DNA of 64,000 nt from Alphaproteobacteria bacterium (GTDB taxonomy: Bacteria; Pseudomonadota; Alphaproteobacteria; Rhizobiales; Beijerinckiaceae): NCBI GenBank assembly GCA_016869435.1, contig VGEB01000001.1, forward strand, positions 1-64,000, given 5' to 3'. A program made the translations under genes and the position numbers. Of the stretch, positions 28,528 through 39,688 are shown one piece after another. The notes below the pieces were generated by a model that worked only from the letters and a program-made list of their open reading frames with translations, did no database searches and was not told where the DNA came from. Each line of letters starts with the position of its first letter. Position 1 is the stretch's first letter.

Positions 28528-28914
28528 TCAGCCGTGCTGAGGAGGAGGCCGCGGCGATTGAGGCGCGCCTTTCGGCTCGATTCGCGGCGTGACGCCGGAC
28601 GTCGCTCGCGGAAGCGAAATCGCTTCCGTTGCAAAAATCAGCGCGATCGAAGCGACCGACTTTACAGGCGGCGCATCCAATGCGCCGCTATGAAGAATGC
28701 AGCAAGATCCATGGCAATGGCGGCTGTGGGGGATGGCCGGCGGGTCGCCGCCGTTCGCGCCGTCCTGCGGCGCGCAATTTCCGCCGAAGACGACGCCTTC
28801 GCCAAGCGTTGCGAAATGCGTGGCCGCGATCGTCGTCTGCGCGAGAAACAGACAGGCGACCAGCGTCGCAAACATGCGCGCGCGCAACTGCATTCGCTGA
28901 AAAATTGGAGCCAC
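28528..28914 (-). CDS. Small secreted Cys/His-motif protein (DUF2946-like)
   Basis: 128 aa; N-terminal hydrophobic segment MFATLVACLFLAQTTIAA, then HSRHCHGSCCILHSGA; upstream of and co-oriented with pmoC. Confidence 0.5.
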   Translation of the reverse strand: MAPIFQRMQLRARMFATLVACLFLAQTTIAATHFATLGEGVVFGGNCAPQDGANGGDPPAIPHSRHCHGSCCILHSGALDAPPVKSVASIALIFATEAISLPRATSGVTPRIEPKGAPQSPRPPPQHG

Positions 28915-29326
28915 CGCCGCCTCTCGGTTTCCAAAGTCGACGTTAGGTTTCGATCGCTCGCCCGGTCAAGCAAGTCATCTATGGGCAGTCATGCGGCGAA
29001 ACGACGCTACGAAATTGACGCAGGACAAGGACGAAAGCGACGCGCCTGATTTCAAATTCGATTCTGAAGTGCGCTGTCAAACTGGATCGAAATTCGCCGC
29101 AGCGAATATTTCATTGATCGCATTCATCGACGTGGAGAGGCCATTCTTAAGAACTGGCTTTCGACGCAAACGCCTCGGACTCACTCTTTCATCAACCTCA
29201 GGCATGCTGTTTCGAACCGGCTCGCCGAAACGGGCGCCCTGTCGTAAGTTCGAATATGCGGCCGGCCGTTTGACTTCGATCATGCGGCGCGGCGGCCACG
29301 TAGCGTAGCGCTTGAGTTGAAAGCAA

Positions 29327-32179
29327 ATGCCGGAGGCGGTTTCAAGTCTTGAAGACGGCGCATCGACGCGCCCTTTGGAAGAAACGCAGAAGGCTGCGCT
29401 TGAGATCGTGCGCGGTCTCGTCACCGAGTTGCATCCCGATTTCGTCGACTTGCGGCTCGTGCGCCTCGACTGCGACCTTGACAGAGATTTAGGGCTCGAC
29501 AGCCTGTCGCGCGCCGAGCTGCTGCTGCGGCTTAATCGCAAGTTCAAGGTTCAGCTTCCCGAAGGACTGATTGGACAGGCCAACAGTCCCCGCGATCTCG
29601 TCAACGCAGTTCTCGCCGCTGGCGCAGCTTTGCCGCCTGCGTCGTCTCGTCCAATATCGCATGTGACGCTTGAGAGCGTGGACGAGCCGATCGAGGCCAA
29701 GACGCTGATCGATGCGCTCGCTCGACATGCCGAGCGCCACGAGGCTCGTGAACATGTCTTGCTCTGGCGAGCCGAAGGTCCTCCGGAGCCGATGACATAC
29801 GGCGAACTCTACCACGCGGCGCGCGCCGCAGCGGGCGGCCTCGTTGAGCGCGGCGTCGGTTGTGGAGATCGCGTTGCGATCATGCTGCCGACTAGCCGCG
29901 ATTTTTTCGTCGCTTTTTTTGCGGCATTGTTTTGCGGTGCGGTTCCTGTGCCGATTTATCCGCCCTTTCGCTTGGCGCAGATCGAGGAACATTTGCGCCG
30001 CCAAGCCGGCATATTGTCGAACGCCGAAGCCGGCGTGCTCATCACCAATGCCGAGATCAGAGTCGTCGGAAATTTGCTCTATGGGCTCGTCAGCGCGCTT
30101 CAACACATCGTGACGATTCGGGATCTGAACTCTGCTCCGCCTATATCCGGACCATTGCCGGCGCCGCCCGACGCCACCGCGCTCATCCAATACACCTCAG
30201 GCAGCACCGGCGATCCCAAGGGCGTCGTTCTGTCTCACGCCAATCTCCTTGCGAACATCCGCGCCATGGGCGGGATGCTGAAGGCTTCGTCGGCAGACAG
30301 GGTCGTGAGCTGGCTGCCGCTCTATCATGACATGGGGCTCATCGGCTGCTGGCTTGGCAGTCTCTACTACGGAGCGACGGCGCTCATCATGTCGCCGTTG
30401 TCCTTTCTCGCTGATCCGGCGCGCTGGTTCTGGGCGATCGATACGCACAAGGCCACAATCTCGGCGGCGCCCAATTTTGCCTACGAGCTGTGCTTGAAGG
30501 CGATCGACGATACGAAAATTCGCGGTCTGGATTTATCGTCGCTGCGAGCGATTATGAACGGCGCCGAGCCGGTCAGTCCAACATCCGTCGCGCGCTTTGC
30601 TCAGCGATTTGCGCCTTACGGCTTTCGGCCCGAGGCGATGACTCCCGTTTACGGATTGGCGGAAAATGCGGTTGGGCTTGCCTTCCCGCCGCTAGGCCGG
30701 GGACCGCTGATCGATCGCGTGGATCGCAAGGCGCTCGACCGGGACGGCGTTGCGCGAGTCGCGGCCGCCAACGTCGAGAACGTCATCTCTCTCGTTGCCT
30801 GCGGACGGCCTCTTCCGCATCATGAAATCCGAGTTGTCGATGACGCCAGTCGCGAATTGCCGGAGCGACACGAAGGGCGCATTCAGTTCCGCGGGCCGTC
30901 CGCGACGCGAGGATATTTCCAGAATCCGGAAAAGACCGCTGCGCTGTTTGACGGCGATTGGCTCGAGACCGGCGATCGCGGCTACATCGCAGGAGGCGAT
31001 GTCTTCATCACAGGCCGCATAAAGGATCTGATCAAGCGCGCCGGACGCAACATTTATCCGCAGGAGCTCGAAGAGGCTGTCGGTTCGCTTGAAGGAACGA
31101 GAAAAGGCTGCGTCGCGGCGTTTCCCGCGATCGATGCGCGCGCCGGCACGGAGAGGCTCGTCGTCCTCGCCGAAACGCGCCTGACCGACGATGCGCGACG
31201 GGAGTCCCTGCGCAAGAGGATCGTAGAGGCGTCTCAAGCCTTGCTCGATCTCGCGCCGGACGAAGTCGTTCTCGTTCCGCCGCACACCATCCCCAAGACG
31301 TCGAGCGGGAAAATAAGGCGCTCGGCCGCTCGCGCCATGTTCGAATCGGGTCAGTTGCGAACGAAAGGCAAAAGCCCGCAATGGCAGCTCGTGCGCGTCG
31401 CCCTCTCCGGCGTTGCGCCTCGGCTGCATCGCTTCTCGTTAAATTTCGCTATTTCGGCTTTTAACGCTTACGCGTGGAGCGTGCTGGTCCTGATTGGCGC
31501 TTTGGTTTGGCCATGCGTGCTGTTGACGCCGAAGCGAATATGGCGTCACCGCCTTGTCAGCGCGGCCGCGCGATTGTTTTTCCGCGCCATCGGATGCCCG
31601 CTCACGATTACCTGCGACGCGCCAGTTCGGCAGGAAAATGCGGTCCTCATCGCCAATCATTCGAGCTATCTGGACAGCGCCGTCATGGTCGCCGCCTGTC
31701 CCGGCGAGCTTTCGTTCGTTGCGAAGGAAGAACTTGCGCATCAGCTTGTGGCTGGTCCCTTCTTGCGGCGGATTGGCGCGATCTTCGTGCGCCGCACCGA
31801 CCCGGCGGGCGGCGTCGCCGACGCAAGAGCCGCCTTGCAGTCAGCGCGCGCCGGCATGCGCCTCGTCTGGTTTCCCGAAGGCACCTTTTCGCGAATGCCC
31901 GGGCTATTGCCATTTCATATCGGCGCGTTCTCAACCGCCGCGCAATTGGGGCTTCCGGTCGTGCCGATCACCATACGCGGGACGCGTTCGATTTTACGCA
32001 GCGATTCATCGCTGTTCAGGCGCGGCCCCATCGCCGTACATATCGGCGCGCCAATCGAGCCGAAGGGCGCCGATTTTCAAGCGGCGGTCGGGTTGCGCGA
32101 CGCTGCGCGCAAAAAAATATTGGAGCATTGCGGCGAGCCCGACCTTGGCCATGAGAGAGTGACGCTGACGGCGCCCTAA
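29327..32179 (+). CDS. Multidomain ACP - fatty acyl-AMP ligase - PlsC-type acyltransferase
   Basis: 950 aa: ACP (DRDLGLDSLSRAELLLRL), AMP-binding (YTSGSTGDPKGVVLSHANLLANI), C-terminal acyltransferase (IANHSSYLDSAVM; FPEGTFSRMPGLLPF). Confidence 0.9.
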   Translation: MPEAVSSLEDGASTRPLEETQKAALEIVRGLVTELHPDFVDLRLVRLDCDLDRDLGLDSLSRAELLLRLNRKFKVQLPEGLIGQANSPRDLVNAVLAAGAALPPASSRPISHVTLESVDEPIEAKTLIDALARHAERHEAREHVLLWRAEGPPEPMTYGELYHAARAAAGGLVERGVGCGDRVAIMLPTSRDFFVAFFAALFCGAVPVPIYPPFRLAQIEEHLRRQAGILSNAEAGVLITNAEIRVVGNLLYGLVSALQHIVTIRDLNSAPPISGPLPAPPDATALIQYTSGSTGDPKGVVLSHANLLANIRAMGGMLKASSADRVVSWLPLYHDMGLIGCWLGSLYYGATALIMSPLSFLADPARWFWAIDTHKATISAAPNFAYELCLKAIDDTKIRGLDLSSLRAIMNGAEPVSPTSVARFAQRFAPYGFRPEAMTPVYGLAENAVGLAFPPLGRGPLIDRVDRKALDRDGVARVAAANVENVISLVACGRPLPHHEIRVVDDASRELPERHEGRIQFRGPSATRGYFQNPEKTAALFDGDWLETGDRGYIAGGDVFITGRIKDLIKRAGRNIYPQELEEAVGSLEGTRKGCVAAFPAIDARAGTERLVVLAETRLTDDARRESLRKRIVEASQALLDLAPDEVVLVPPHTIPKTSSGKIRRSAARAMFESGQLRTKGKSPQWQLVRVALSGVAPRLHRFSLNFAISAFNAYAWSVLVLIGALVWPCVLLTPKRIWRHRLVSAAARLFFRAIGCPLTITCDAPVRQENAVLIANHSSYLDSAVMVAACPGELSFVAKEELAHQLVAGPFLRRIGAIFVRRTDPAGGVADARAALQSARAGMRLVWFPEGTFSRMPGLLPFHIGAFSTAAQLGLPVVPITIRGTRSILRSDSSLFRRGPIAVHIGAPIEPKGADFQAAVGLRDAARKKILEHCGEPDLGHERVTLTAP

Positions 32180-32195
32180 CCGCGCTGCTTGGTCG

Positions 32196-33278
32196 TCACC
32201 CCATTTGCCCGCGATGGCGCAAGAAATGATCGGCAAGCACACAGGCCATCATCGCTTCGCCAATCGGAACCGCGCGGATGCCGACGCAGGGGTCGTGACG
32301 GCCCTTGGTGACGATATCAGTCTCCTTGCCGAAGCGATCGATCGTGCGGCGCGGCGTGAGAATCGACGACGTCGGTTTCACCGCGAAACGCACGACGATT
32401 GGCTGGCCCGTCGAAATGCCGCCGAGCACGCCGCCGGCGTTGTTCGACAAGAACCGCGGCCCGTTCTCTCCGGCGCGCATCTCATCGGCGTTCTCTTCGC
32501 CGGTGAGTGCGGCGGCGGCGAATCCGGCGCCGATTTCGACGCCCTTCACCGCATTGATCGACATCATCGCCGCGGCGAGATCGGCGTCGAGCTTGCCGTA
32601 GATCGGCGCGCCCCAGCCAGCCGGGACGCCTTCCGCCACGACTTCGATCACCGCGCCGACGGATGAGCCGTCCTTGCGCACGCCGTCGAGATAGTCCGCC
32701 CATAATTGCGTCGTGCCAGCGTCGGGGCAAAAGAGCGGATTGCGTTCGACTTCCGCCCAGTCGAAACGCGTGCGGTCGATCTTGTGCGGACCAACCTGCG
32801 CCAGCGCGCCGCGAATCGTCACGCCGGCGATCACCTTTCGCGCGACGGCGCCGGCGGCGACTCGCGCCGCCGTTTCGCGCGCCGATGATCGCCCGCCGCC
32901 GCGATAGTCGCGCACGCCATATTTCGCGTCATAGACATAATCGGCGTGGCCGGGACGATATTTGTCGGCGATCTCCCCGTAGTCTTTGGAACGCTGGTCG
33001 GTGTTCTCGATCATCAGCGCGATCGGGGTTCCGGTCGTCACCTGTCGGCCGTCGCCGTCGGCAAAAACGCCGGAGAGGATTTTCACCTCATCCGCCTCCC
33101 GCCGCTGCGTGGTAAAGCGCGACTGTCCCGGCTTGCGCTTGTCGAGATAGCCTTGGATGTCCTGCGCTTCGAGCGGAATTTTCGGCGGACATCCGTCGAC
33201 GATCGCGCCGAGCGCCGGACCATGGCTCTCGCCGAAGGTGGTGACGCGGAAGAGATGGCCGAAACTGTTGTGGGACAT
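32196..33278 (-). CDS. aroC: Chorismate synthase
   Basis: 360 aa; [71 protein letters not shown]. Confidence 0.97.
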   Translation of the reverse strand: MSHNSFGHLFRVTTFGESHGPALGAIVDGCPPKIPLEAQDIQGYLDKRKPGQSRFTTQRREADEVKILSGVFADGDGRQVTTGTPIALMIENTDQRSKDYGEIADKYRPGHADYVYDAKYGVRDYRGGGRSSARETAARVAAGAVARKVIAGVTIRGALAQVGPHKIDRTRFDWAEVERNPLFCPDAGTTQLWADYLDGVRKDGSSVGAVIEVVAEGVPAGWGAPIYGKLDADLAAAMMSINAVKGVEIGAGFAAAALTGEENADEMRAGENGPRFLSNNAGGVLGGISTGQPIVVRFAVKPTSSILTPRRTIDRFGKETDIVTKGRHDPCVGIRAVPIGEAMMACVLADHFLRHRGQMG

Positions 33279-33372
33279 GCGGTCTTCTAGGCCCGGTGCC
33301 GGCGCCGGTCAAACGGCGGATTTAAGTCGCCTGCGCCATGACGCGGCGCCCGCGCGCCGTTAAGATAGGCCC

Positions 33373-36300
33373 ATGACCCTCACCCATAAGCCCGTCGGCC
33401 CCGGGAGCCATATTTTCCTCGTCGACGGATCCTCCTTTGTCTTTCGCGCCTATTTCCAGTCGATCCGACAGGATGCGAAATACAATTATCGCTCCGACCG
33501 GCTGCCGACCGGCGCCGTGCGGCTGTTCTGCACGAAGCTCTTACAGTTCGTACGCGAGGGCGCGGCCGGCGTGAAGCCGACGCATCTCGCCATCATCTTC
33601 GACAAGAGCGAGCACTCGTTCCGCAAGGATATCTATCCGGACTACAAGGCGCATCGCGCCGAGCCGCCGGAAGACCTCATTCCGCAGTTTCCGCTGATGC
33701 GCGCCGCCGTCCGCGCCTTCGGGCTCACGCCGATCGAGCAGGACGTTTATGAGGCGGACGATCTCATCGCGACCTATGCGATGCAGGCGCAGGCCAAGGG
33801 CGCGGATGTGCTGATCGTCTCCGCCGACAAGGATCTGATGCAGCTCGTCGGTCCCGGCGTGACCATGTATGACCCTGCCTCGGGGACCGCCGGCGCGAAA
33901 GGCGCGCGCGAAGAACGGCTCATCGGCGAAGCCGAGGTCGTCGACTATTTCGGCGTCGCGCCGAATAAGGTCGTCGACGTGCAGGCGCTTGCCGGCGATT
34001 CGACCGACAATGTGCCGGGCGCAAAGGGCATCGGCGTCAAAACCGCCGCTCAGCTCATTAACGAATATGGCGATCTCGATACGCTGCTCGCCAAGGCGTC
34101 CGGCATCAAGCAACCGAAGCGGCGAGAGGCGCTGACCGAGCCGGACGCGGTCGCGCGCATTCTTATTTCGAAGAAGCTCTGCGAACTCGTGCGCGACGCG
34201 CCCCTCGAAACGCCGCTGGAAGACCTCGGCCTCCATCAGCCCGATCCCGCAAAGCTGATCGGTTTTCTGCAGGCGATGGAGTTCACGACGATCACCCGCC
34301 GCGTCGCCGAATTGTATGGGGTGCATGCGCAGGATATCGCGCCCGATCCCGATTTTGTCGGCGCATCCGGCTGGCGCACGCGCGACGGCGAAGTGCGGAA
34401 TGACGCGCCCCCTGCGCCGGAAGCCGTCGAACCGCCTGAGTCCTCAGCTAAGCTGGGCGATGAGAGCGTGAAGGGCGGTTTCACCCCCACAACCCTCGTC
34501 GCTACGCGCCGCGCCGAGGCGCAGGCGAACAGAATCGACCGCTCCGCATACGAATGCGTGACCTCGCTCGAACGCCTCGATCAATGGATCGCCGATGCGA
34601 GGGAAGCCGGAATCGTCTCGCTCGACACGGAAACAACGTCGCTCGATCCCATGCGCTGCGAACTTGTCGGCGTCTCGCTTGCCGTCGCGCCGGGCCGCGC
34701 TTGTTACATTCCGCTGGGGCATCGCGAGGATGGCTCCGGCGATCTCTTTGGCGGCGCCAATCTCCTTTCCGGTCAAATGCTGCTCGGCGAGGCGATCGCG
34801 AAACTGAAGCCCTTGTTCGAAGACGCTGCGATCCTGAAGATCGCGCATAATATGAAATATGATCTACTCGTTCTCGCGCGTTACGGAATCGACGTGGCGC
34901 CGATCGAGGATACGATGCTGATCTCCTATGCGCTCGACTCGGGGCTCAACAATCACGGCCTCGATGAATTGGCGCTCAAACATCTTCGACATGAGAACAT
35001 CAAATTCGCTGCGGTCGCGGGCTCGGGACGCAGTTTCATCGGCTTCGCCCGCGTCGCACTCGACAAGGCGACGGAATACGCCGCCGAGGACGCTGACGTG
35101 TCGCTGCGGCTGTGGCGCGCGCTGAAGCCGCGGCTTTCCGCCGAGCATATGACCAATGTATACGAAACGTTGGAGCGGCCGATGGTCGCGACGCTTGCGC
35201 GCATGGAGCGAAGAGGCGTCGCTGTCGATCGCGCGATCCTGTCGCGTCTCTCCGGAGAATTCGCGCAGGACATGGCGCGCCTCGAAGCCGAAATATTCGA
35301 TCTTGCCGGCGAGAGCTTCAACCTTGGCTCGCCCAAGCAGTTGGGCGACATATTGTTCGGCAAGATGGGACTGCCGGGCGCAAAAAAAACGGCGACGGGC
35401 GCCTGGTCGACCTCGGCAAGCGTTCTCGAAGACCTCGCGGGCTCCGGCAATGATTTCGCGCGCCGCATTCTCGACTGGCGCCAAGTCTCCAAACTCAAGA
35501 GCACCTACGCCGACGCCCTGCCCGGCTATATCAATCCAGATACCGGCCGCGTGCACACGAGCTATGCGCTCGCCGCGACGACGACGGCGCGGCTCTCTTC
35601 GTCAGAGCCGAACCTGCAGAACATCCCCGTGCGCAACGAGGCCGGCCGCAAGATTCGCAAAGCCTTCGTCTCGCCGCCTGGTCGAATATTAATTTCGGCG
35701 GATTACTCGCAGATCGAACTGCGGCTGCTCGCGCATATCGCCGACATTCCGCAACTAAAGAAAGCCTTCTCCGAAGATCTCGACATTCACGCGATGACGG
35801 CGAGCGAAATGTTCAACGTGCCGATCAAGGACATGCCGGCCGAAACCCGCCGTCGCGCCAAGGCGATCAACTTCGGCATCATCTATGGCATTTCCGCCTT
35901 CGGACTCGCTAATCAGCTCGGCATCCCGCGTGAAGAGGCCGGCGCCTACATCAAGCGCTATTTCGAGCGCTTTCCCGGCATTCGCGACTATATGGATTCG
36001 ACGCGCAAAACGGTGCGCGAGAAGGGCGAGGTCTCGACGATATTCGGCCGCGTCTATCACTTTCCCGGCATCGCCTCGGCCAATGCGTCGGACCGCGCCT
36101 TTTACGAGCGCGCCGCGATCAACGCGCCGATTCAAGGCGCGGCCGCCGACATCATCCGGCGCGCCATGATCCGAATGGACGACGCGCTCGCGCGCGCCGG
36201 ACTTTCAGCGCAGATGCTTTTGCAGGTGCATGACGAGCTGGTGTTCGAAGCGCCCACGAATGAAGCCGAGGCGACGATTGACGTGGCGCGCCGCGTGATG

Positions 36301-36387
36301 GAGCAGGCGCCCGCGCCCGCCGTCCATCTCGCCGTGCCGCTGAAGGTCGATGCGCGCGCCGCTATGAATTGGGACGAAGCGCACTGA
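33373..36387 (+). CDS. polA: DNA polymerase I
   Basis: 1004 aa; 5' nuclease, 3'-5' exonuclease (SLDTETTSLDPM) and polymerase (ADYSQIELRLLAHI, RRRAKAINFGIIYGIS, LQVHDELVFEAP) domains. Confidence 0.97.
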   Translation: MTLTHKPVGPGSHIFLVDGSSFVFRAYFQSIRQDAKYNYRSDRLPTGAVRLFCTKLLQFVREGAAGVKPTHLAIIFDKSEHSFRKDIYPDYKAHRAEPPEDLIPQFPLMRAAVRAFGLTPIEQDVYEADDLIATYAMQAQAKGADVLIVSADKDLMQLVGPGVTMYDPASGTAGAKGAREERLIGEAEVVDYFGVAPNKVVDVQALAGDSTDNVPGAKGIGVKTAAQLINEYGDLDTLLAKASGIKQPKRREALTEPDAVARILISKKLCELVRDAPLETPLEDLGLHQPDPAKLIGFLQAMEFTTITRRVAELYGVHAQDIAPDPDFVGASGWRTRDGEVRNDAPPAPEAVEPPESSAKLGDESVKGGFTPTTLVATRRAEAQANRIDRSAYECVTSLERLDQWIADAREAGIVSLDTETTSLDPMRCELVGVSLAVAPGRACYIPLGHREDGSGDLFGGANLLSGQMLLGEAIAKLKPLFEDAAILKIAHNMKYDLLVLARYGIDVAPIEDTMLISYALDSGLNNHGLDELALKHLRHENIKFAAVAGSGRSFIGFARVALDKATEYAAEDADVSLRLWRALKPRLSAEHMTNVYETLERPMVATLARMERRGVAVDRAILSRLSGEFAQDMARLEAEIFDLAGESFNLGSPKQLGDILFGKMGLPGAKKTATGAWSTSASVLEDLAGSGNDFARRILDWRQVSKLKSTYADALPGYINPDTGRVHTSYALAATTTARLSSSEPNLQNIPVRNEAGRKIRKAFVSPPGRILISADYSQIELRLLAHIADIPQLKKAFSEDLDIHAMTASEMFNVPIKDMPAETRRRAKAINFGIIYGISAFGLANQLGIPREEAGAYIKRYFERFPGIRDYMDSTRKTVREKGEVSTIFGRVYHFPGIASANASDRAFYERAAINAPIQGAAADIIRRAMIRMDDALARAGLSAQMLLQVHDELVFEAPTNEAEATIDVARRVMEQAPAPAVHLAVPLKVDARAAMNWDEAH

Positions 36388-36396
36388 CCGCTCATT

Positions 36397-38028
36397 TCAC
36401 AGGCCCGGATCGTCCCCGCTCTGCGTCTCTTCCGTCGCCAGACCGAAGGTCGATCGCAACCAGAGCCGCTCATGCACATAATAGAGCACGAAGACCGCCA
36501 GCAACTCGGCGCCAGTGATTTCGCCCGCGAGTTCGGCGTTTCGCAAGAAGGCGTAAACGATCAGGAAGGTCGAAATGCTCGCCGGCGCGAGCCAAGACAA
36601 CGCCTTCGCCAAGCTTCGCGTCGGAGTCGGTCGATGCGACTCGCGCATAAGCGTCAGGCCTTCCATGGAGGCGTAGCTGAGCTCCGTCAGCGGCGCCGCC
36701 GCGCGGCCGTTAGATGCGGCGACAGCCTTGACCATGCCGACCGCGACCGTGTCATTGGTGATGCGGTCGATGAGTATGAAACCGCCGGTTTCGCGATTCT
36801 CGACATAGGGGTCGCAGGCGATCACGGTTTCGAGCGACAGCCGGGCGTCGCCGATTTCGTTAAAGGCGAGCGTCGCGCCTCCAGGAAGGGGCTGCGACCG
36901 GCCGGTTTCGATATCGATGCGCGCATCGACCGCGGTGACGGCGGCAGGCGCGGTCTTCGTTCCGAGCTTCAACAAATAGCTCTTGCCGGCGACGAGCGGC
37001 TCACGCACGAGCCATAAGAGCTTGGCTTCGAGGCGATCTCCGATTTTTGCGGGCGAGACCGGCGAACACAAAAGATCGCCGCGCGAAATGTCGATTTCTT
37101 CAGCGAGAGTCAGCGTCGTCGACTGGCCTGATCGGGCGCTGTCGAGATCGCCATCATAAGTGACGATTCTGGCGACGCGCGTGTCGCGCCCTGAAGGCAG
37201 AACGCGAATGATGTCGCCAGGCCGAATATTGCCGCCGCTGATGAAGCCGGAGAAGCCGCGGAAGTCGAGATTGGGTCGATTGACCCACTGCACCGGCATG
37301 CGAAAGGGCGCGATCTGCATCGCGTCTTCCACAGCGACGCCTTCGAGATAGGAGAGAAGCGGCGGACCGTGGTGCCAAGGCATGTTGACGCTGCCGTGGA
37401 CGAGATTGTCGCCATCCGTCGCCACCAGCGGCGCGACATAGATGGAGGCAAAGCGAAGATTGTCGGCGAAGGCGTGAAAATCCGCCTTGATCTTGCGAAA
37501 AACCTCTTCACTGTAGCCGACGAGGTCCATCTTGTTGACAGCGACGACGACATGACGAACGCCGAACATCGAGGTGATGACGCTGTGCCGGCGGGTTTGC
37601 GGCAGAATGCCCTTGCGCGCGTCGACAAGCAGAATGGCGAGATCGGCGGTCGAGGCGCCAACCGCCATGTTGCGGGTATATTGCTCATGGCCGGGCGTAT
37701 CGGCGACGATGAATTTGCGCCGGTCGGTCGCGAAATAGCGATAGGCGACATCGATGGTGATGCCCTGTTCGCGCTCCGCCGCAAGGCCGTCGACAAGCAG
37801 CGCGAAATCCAGCGCGTCGCCCTGCGTGCCGTGCTTCTTCGAATCGCTTTCCAGCGTCGCGATGATGTCGTCGGGCGCGAGATCGGCGTCGTAGAGCAGG
37901 CGCCCGATCAGGGTCGATTTGCCGTCGTCGACCGAGCCGCACGTGATGAACCGCAAAAGCGGCTTTTCGCCGATCAGTCGCGCCGGCGCGCGCGAGGGCA
38001 ATGCAGTGGCGACGGCGCCGTGCATCAA
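36397..38028 (-). CDS. cysN: Sulfate adenylyltransferase subunit CysN with C-terminal DUF2061-like membrane domain
   Basis: 543 aa; GTPase [32 protein letters not shown]-terminus [59 protein letters not shown] in place of CysC. Confidence 0.93.
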   Translation of the reverse strand: MMHGAVATALPSRAPARLIGEKPLLRFITCGSVDDGKSTLIGRLLYDADLAPDDIIATLESDSKKHGTQGDALDFALLVDGLAAEREQGITIDVAYRYFATDRRKFIVADTPGHEQYTRNMAVGASTADLAILLVDARKGILPQTRRHSVITSMFGVRHVVVAVNKMDLVGYSEEVFRKIKADFHAFADNLRFASIYVAPLVATDGDNLVHGSVNMPWHHGPPLLSYLEGVAVEDAMQIAPFRMPVQWVNRPNLDFRGFSGFISGGNIRPGDIIRVLPSGRDTRVARIVTYDGDLDSARSGQSTTLTLAEEIDISRGDLLCSPVSPAKIGDRLEAKLLWLVREPLVAGKSYLLKLGTKTAPAAVTAVDARIDIETGRSQPLPGGATLAFNEIGDARLSLETVIACDPYVENRETGGFILIDRITNDTVAVGMVKAVAASNGRAAAPLTELSYASMEGLTLMRESHRPTPTRSLAKALSWLAPASISTFLIVYAFLRNAELAGEITGAELLAVFVLYYVHERLWLRSTFGLATEETQSGDDPGL

Positions 38029-38942
38029 AAATATCCTTCCTGCTTCTTTTGCTCCATTGAGCTGGAGCCGTCGTGGTCGATGAGCCGCCCTTGACGCTCC
38101 GAGGAGCGGCTCTCGCGCATTTCCGCAATGATTTCGTCGAGACTGGCTGCGCCGCTTTCGATGGCGCCCGTCAGCGGATAGCAGCCGAGCGTGCGAAACC
38201 GCACCTGCTTTTGTTCAATCTCTTCACCGGGAGCAAGCTCCATGCGGTCATCGTCGACCATGATCAGCGTGCCGCCGCGGCGCACGACCGGCCGCTCTTT
38301 GGCGAAATAAAGCGGAACGACCGGAATATTTTCGCGGGCGATGTAATCCCAGATATCGGCTTCCGTCCAATTCGACATCGGAAAAACGCGCAGACTCTCG
38401 CCGGGCGCCTTTCGCGTGTTGTAGAGACGCCAGAATTCGGGCCGCTGATTCTTCGGGTCCCAACGATGCTGCGCCGTCCGAAACGAGAGCACGCGCTCCT
38501 TGGCGCGCGACTTCTCCTCGTCGCGGCGCGCGCCGCCAAAGGCGGCGTCGAATCCATATTTGTCCAGCGCCTGCTTAAGCGCCTCGGTCTTCATGATTTC
38601 GGTGTGAAGCTTCGAGCCATGGACGAAAGGGCTGATATTCATCTCAATCCCTTTGGGATTGATATATTCGATCAGCTCGACGCCAAGTTCCTTCACTCGA
38701 CGGTCGCGAAACTCGATCATCTCGCGAAATTTCCATGTCGTATTGACATGGAGCAGCGGAAACGGCGGCTTCGACGGATAGAAGGCCTTCATGGCGATGT
38801 GCAGCATCGCCGCCGAGTCCTTGCCGATGGAATAGAGCATCACCGGCCGTTCGCATTCGGCGACGGTCTCGCGCATGATATGGATGCTCTCGGCTTCGAG
38901 GCGATCGAGATAGCCGAGCGGACGGACGGCGAGCGCGGTCAT
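38025..38942 (-). CDS. cysD: Sulfate adenylyltransferase subunit CysD
   Basis: 305 codons; [40 protein letters not shown]... Confidence 0.97.
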   Translation of the reverse strand: MTALAVRPLGYLDRLEAESIHIMRETVAECERPVMLYSIGKDSAAMLHIAMKAFYPSKPPFPLLHVNTTWKFREMIEFRDRRVKELGVELIEYINPKGIEMNISPFVHGSKLHTEIMKTEALKQALDKYGFDAAFGGARRDEEKSRAKERVLSFRTAQHRWDPKNQRPEFWRLYNTRKAPGESLRVFPMSNWTEADIWDYIARENIPVVPLYFAKERPVVRRGGTLIMVDDDRMELAPGEEIEQKQVRFRTLGCYPLTGAIESGAASLDEIIAEMRESRSSERQGRLIDHDGSSSMEQKKQEGYF

Positions 38943-39688
38943 GGGCGCGCCTCTTGCGGCGCCCCGCGACGCAATACGCCGTCTTCGTCGACATGGAGGC
39001 CGCATTCCTTCTTGCCGTCGTCTTCCCACCACCAGCGGCCGGCGCGTTCGCTCTCGCCCGGAAGCACGGCGCGCGTGCATGGCGCGCAGCCGATCGACAG
39101 AAAGCCCTTGGCGTGAAGATCGTTGATCGGCACTGAAAATTCCTCGACCGCCGCGACGACGGCGTCGCGCGTGTAATCCGTCAGCGGATTGAGCTTGAGC
39201 ACCCTGTATGTCTCGTCGAAAGCGATGACGGGCGCGTCGGCGCGCGCCTGCGACTGATCCGCGCGTAGTCCCGTCACCCAGCCCGAAACGCCGGCGAGCA
39301 GCCGCGACAGCGGTTCGACCTTGCGCACATGGCAGCAGGCCTTGCGCGCCTCCACTGAGTGATAGAAGCCGTTGATCCCCTGCTCTTCGATCAGCGCCTC
39401 AAGCGGCGCGGCCTGCGGATAGGCGGCGCGGATGCGTCGCGCATAGCGCGCTTCGGTGCGCTCCCACAGCTCATAGGTCTCGGGAAACAGCCGGCCCGTG
39501 TCGATTGTCACGACGTCGATATCCAATCCTTGCGTGAAGATCGAATGGGCGATGAGCTGATCCTCGATGCCGAAACTCGTGGTGAACACGATCCGGCCGG
39601 GAATGAATTCGCGCAGCAGCAGCAGGCGATGATCGAGATCAAGCGGCGCTAGCCGCGGCGCTAGCGTTTCGGCGATTGACGGCTTCAT
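38939..39688 (-). CDS. cysH: Phosphoadenylyl/adenylyl-sulfate reductase
   Basis: [29 protein letters not shown] and C-terminal [23 protein letters not shown] (Cys pairs of the APS-reductase type). Confidence 0.95.
   Translation of the reverse strand: MKPSIAETLAPRLAPLDLDHRLLLLREFIPGRIVFTTSFGIEDQLIAHSIFTQGLDIDVVTIDTGRLFPETYELWERTEARYARRIRAAYPQAAPLEALIEEQGINGFYHSVEARKACCHVRKVEPLSRLLAGVSGWVTGLRADQSQARADAPVIAFDETYRVLKLNPLTDYTRDAVVAAVEEFSVPINDLHAKGFLSIGCAPCTRAVLPGESERAGRWWWEDDGKKECGLHVDEDGVLRRGAPQEARP

Noticed and set aside
28991-29547. ORFs 28991-29308 (+) and 29077-29547 (-) before the acyl-AMP ligase
   Set aside because: No domain signal, and they overlap each other and the start of a clear CDS; likely noncoding.
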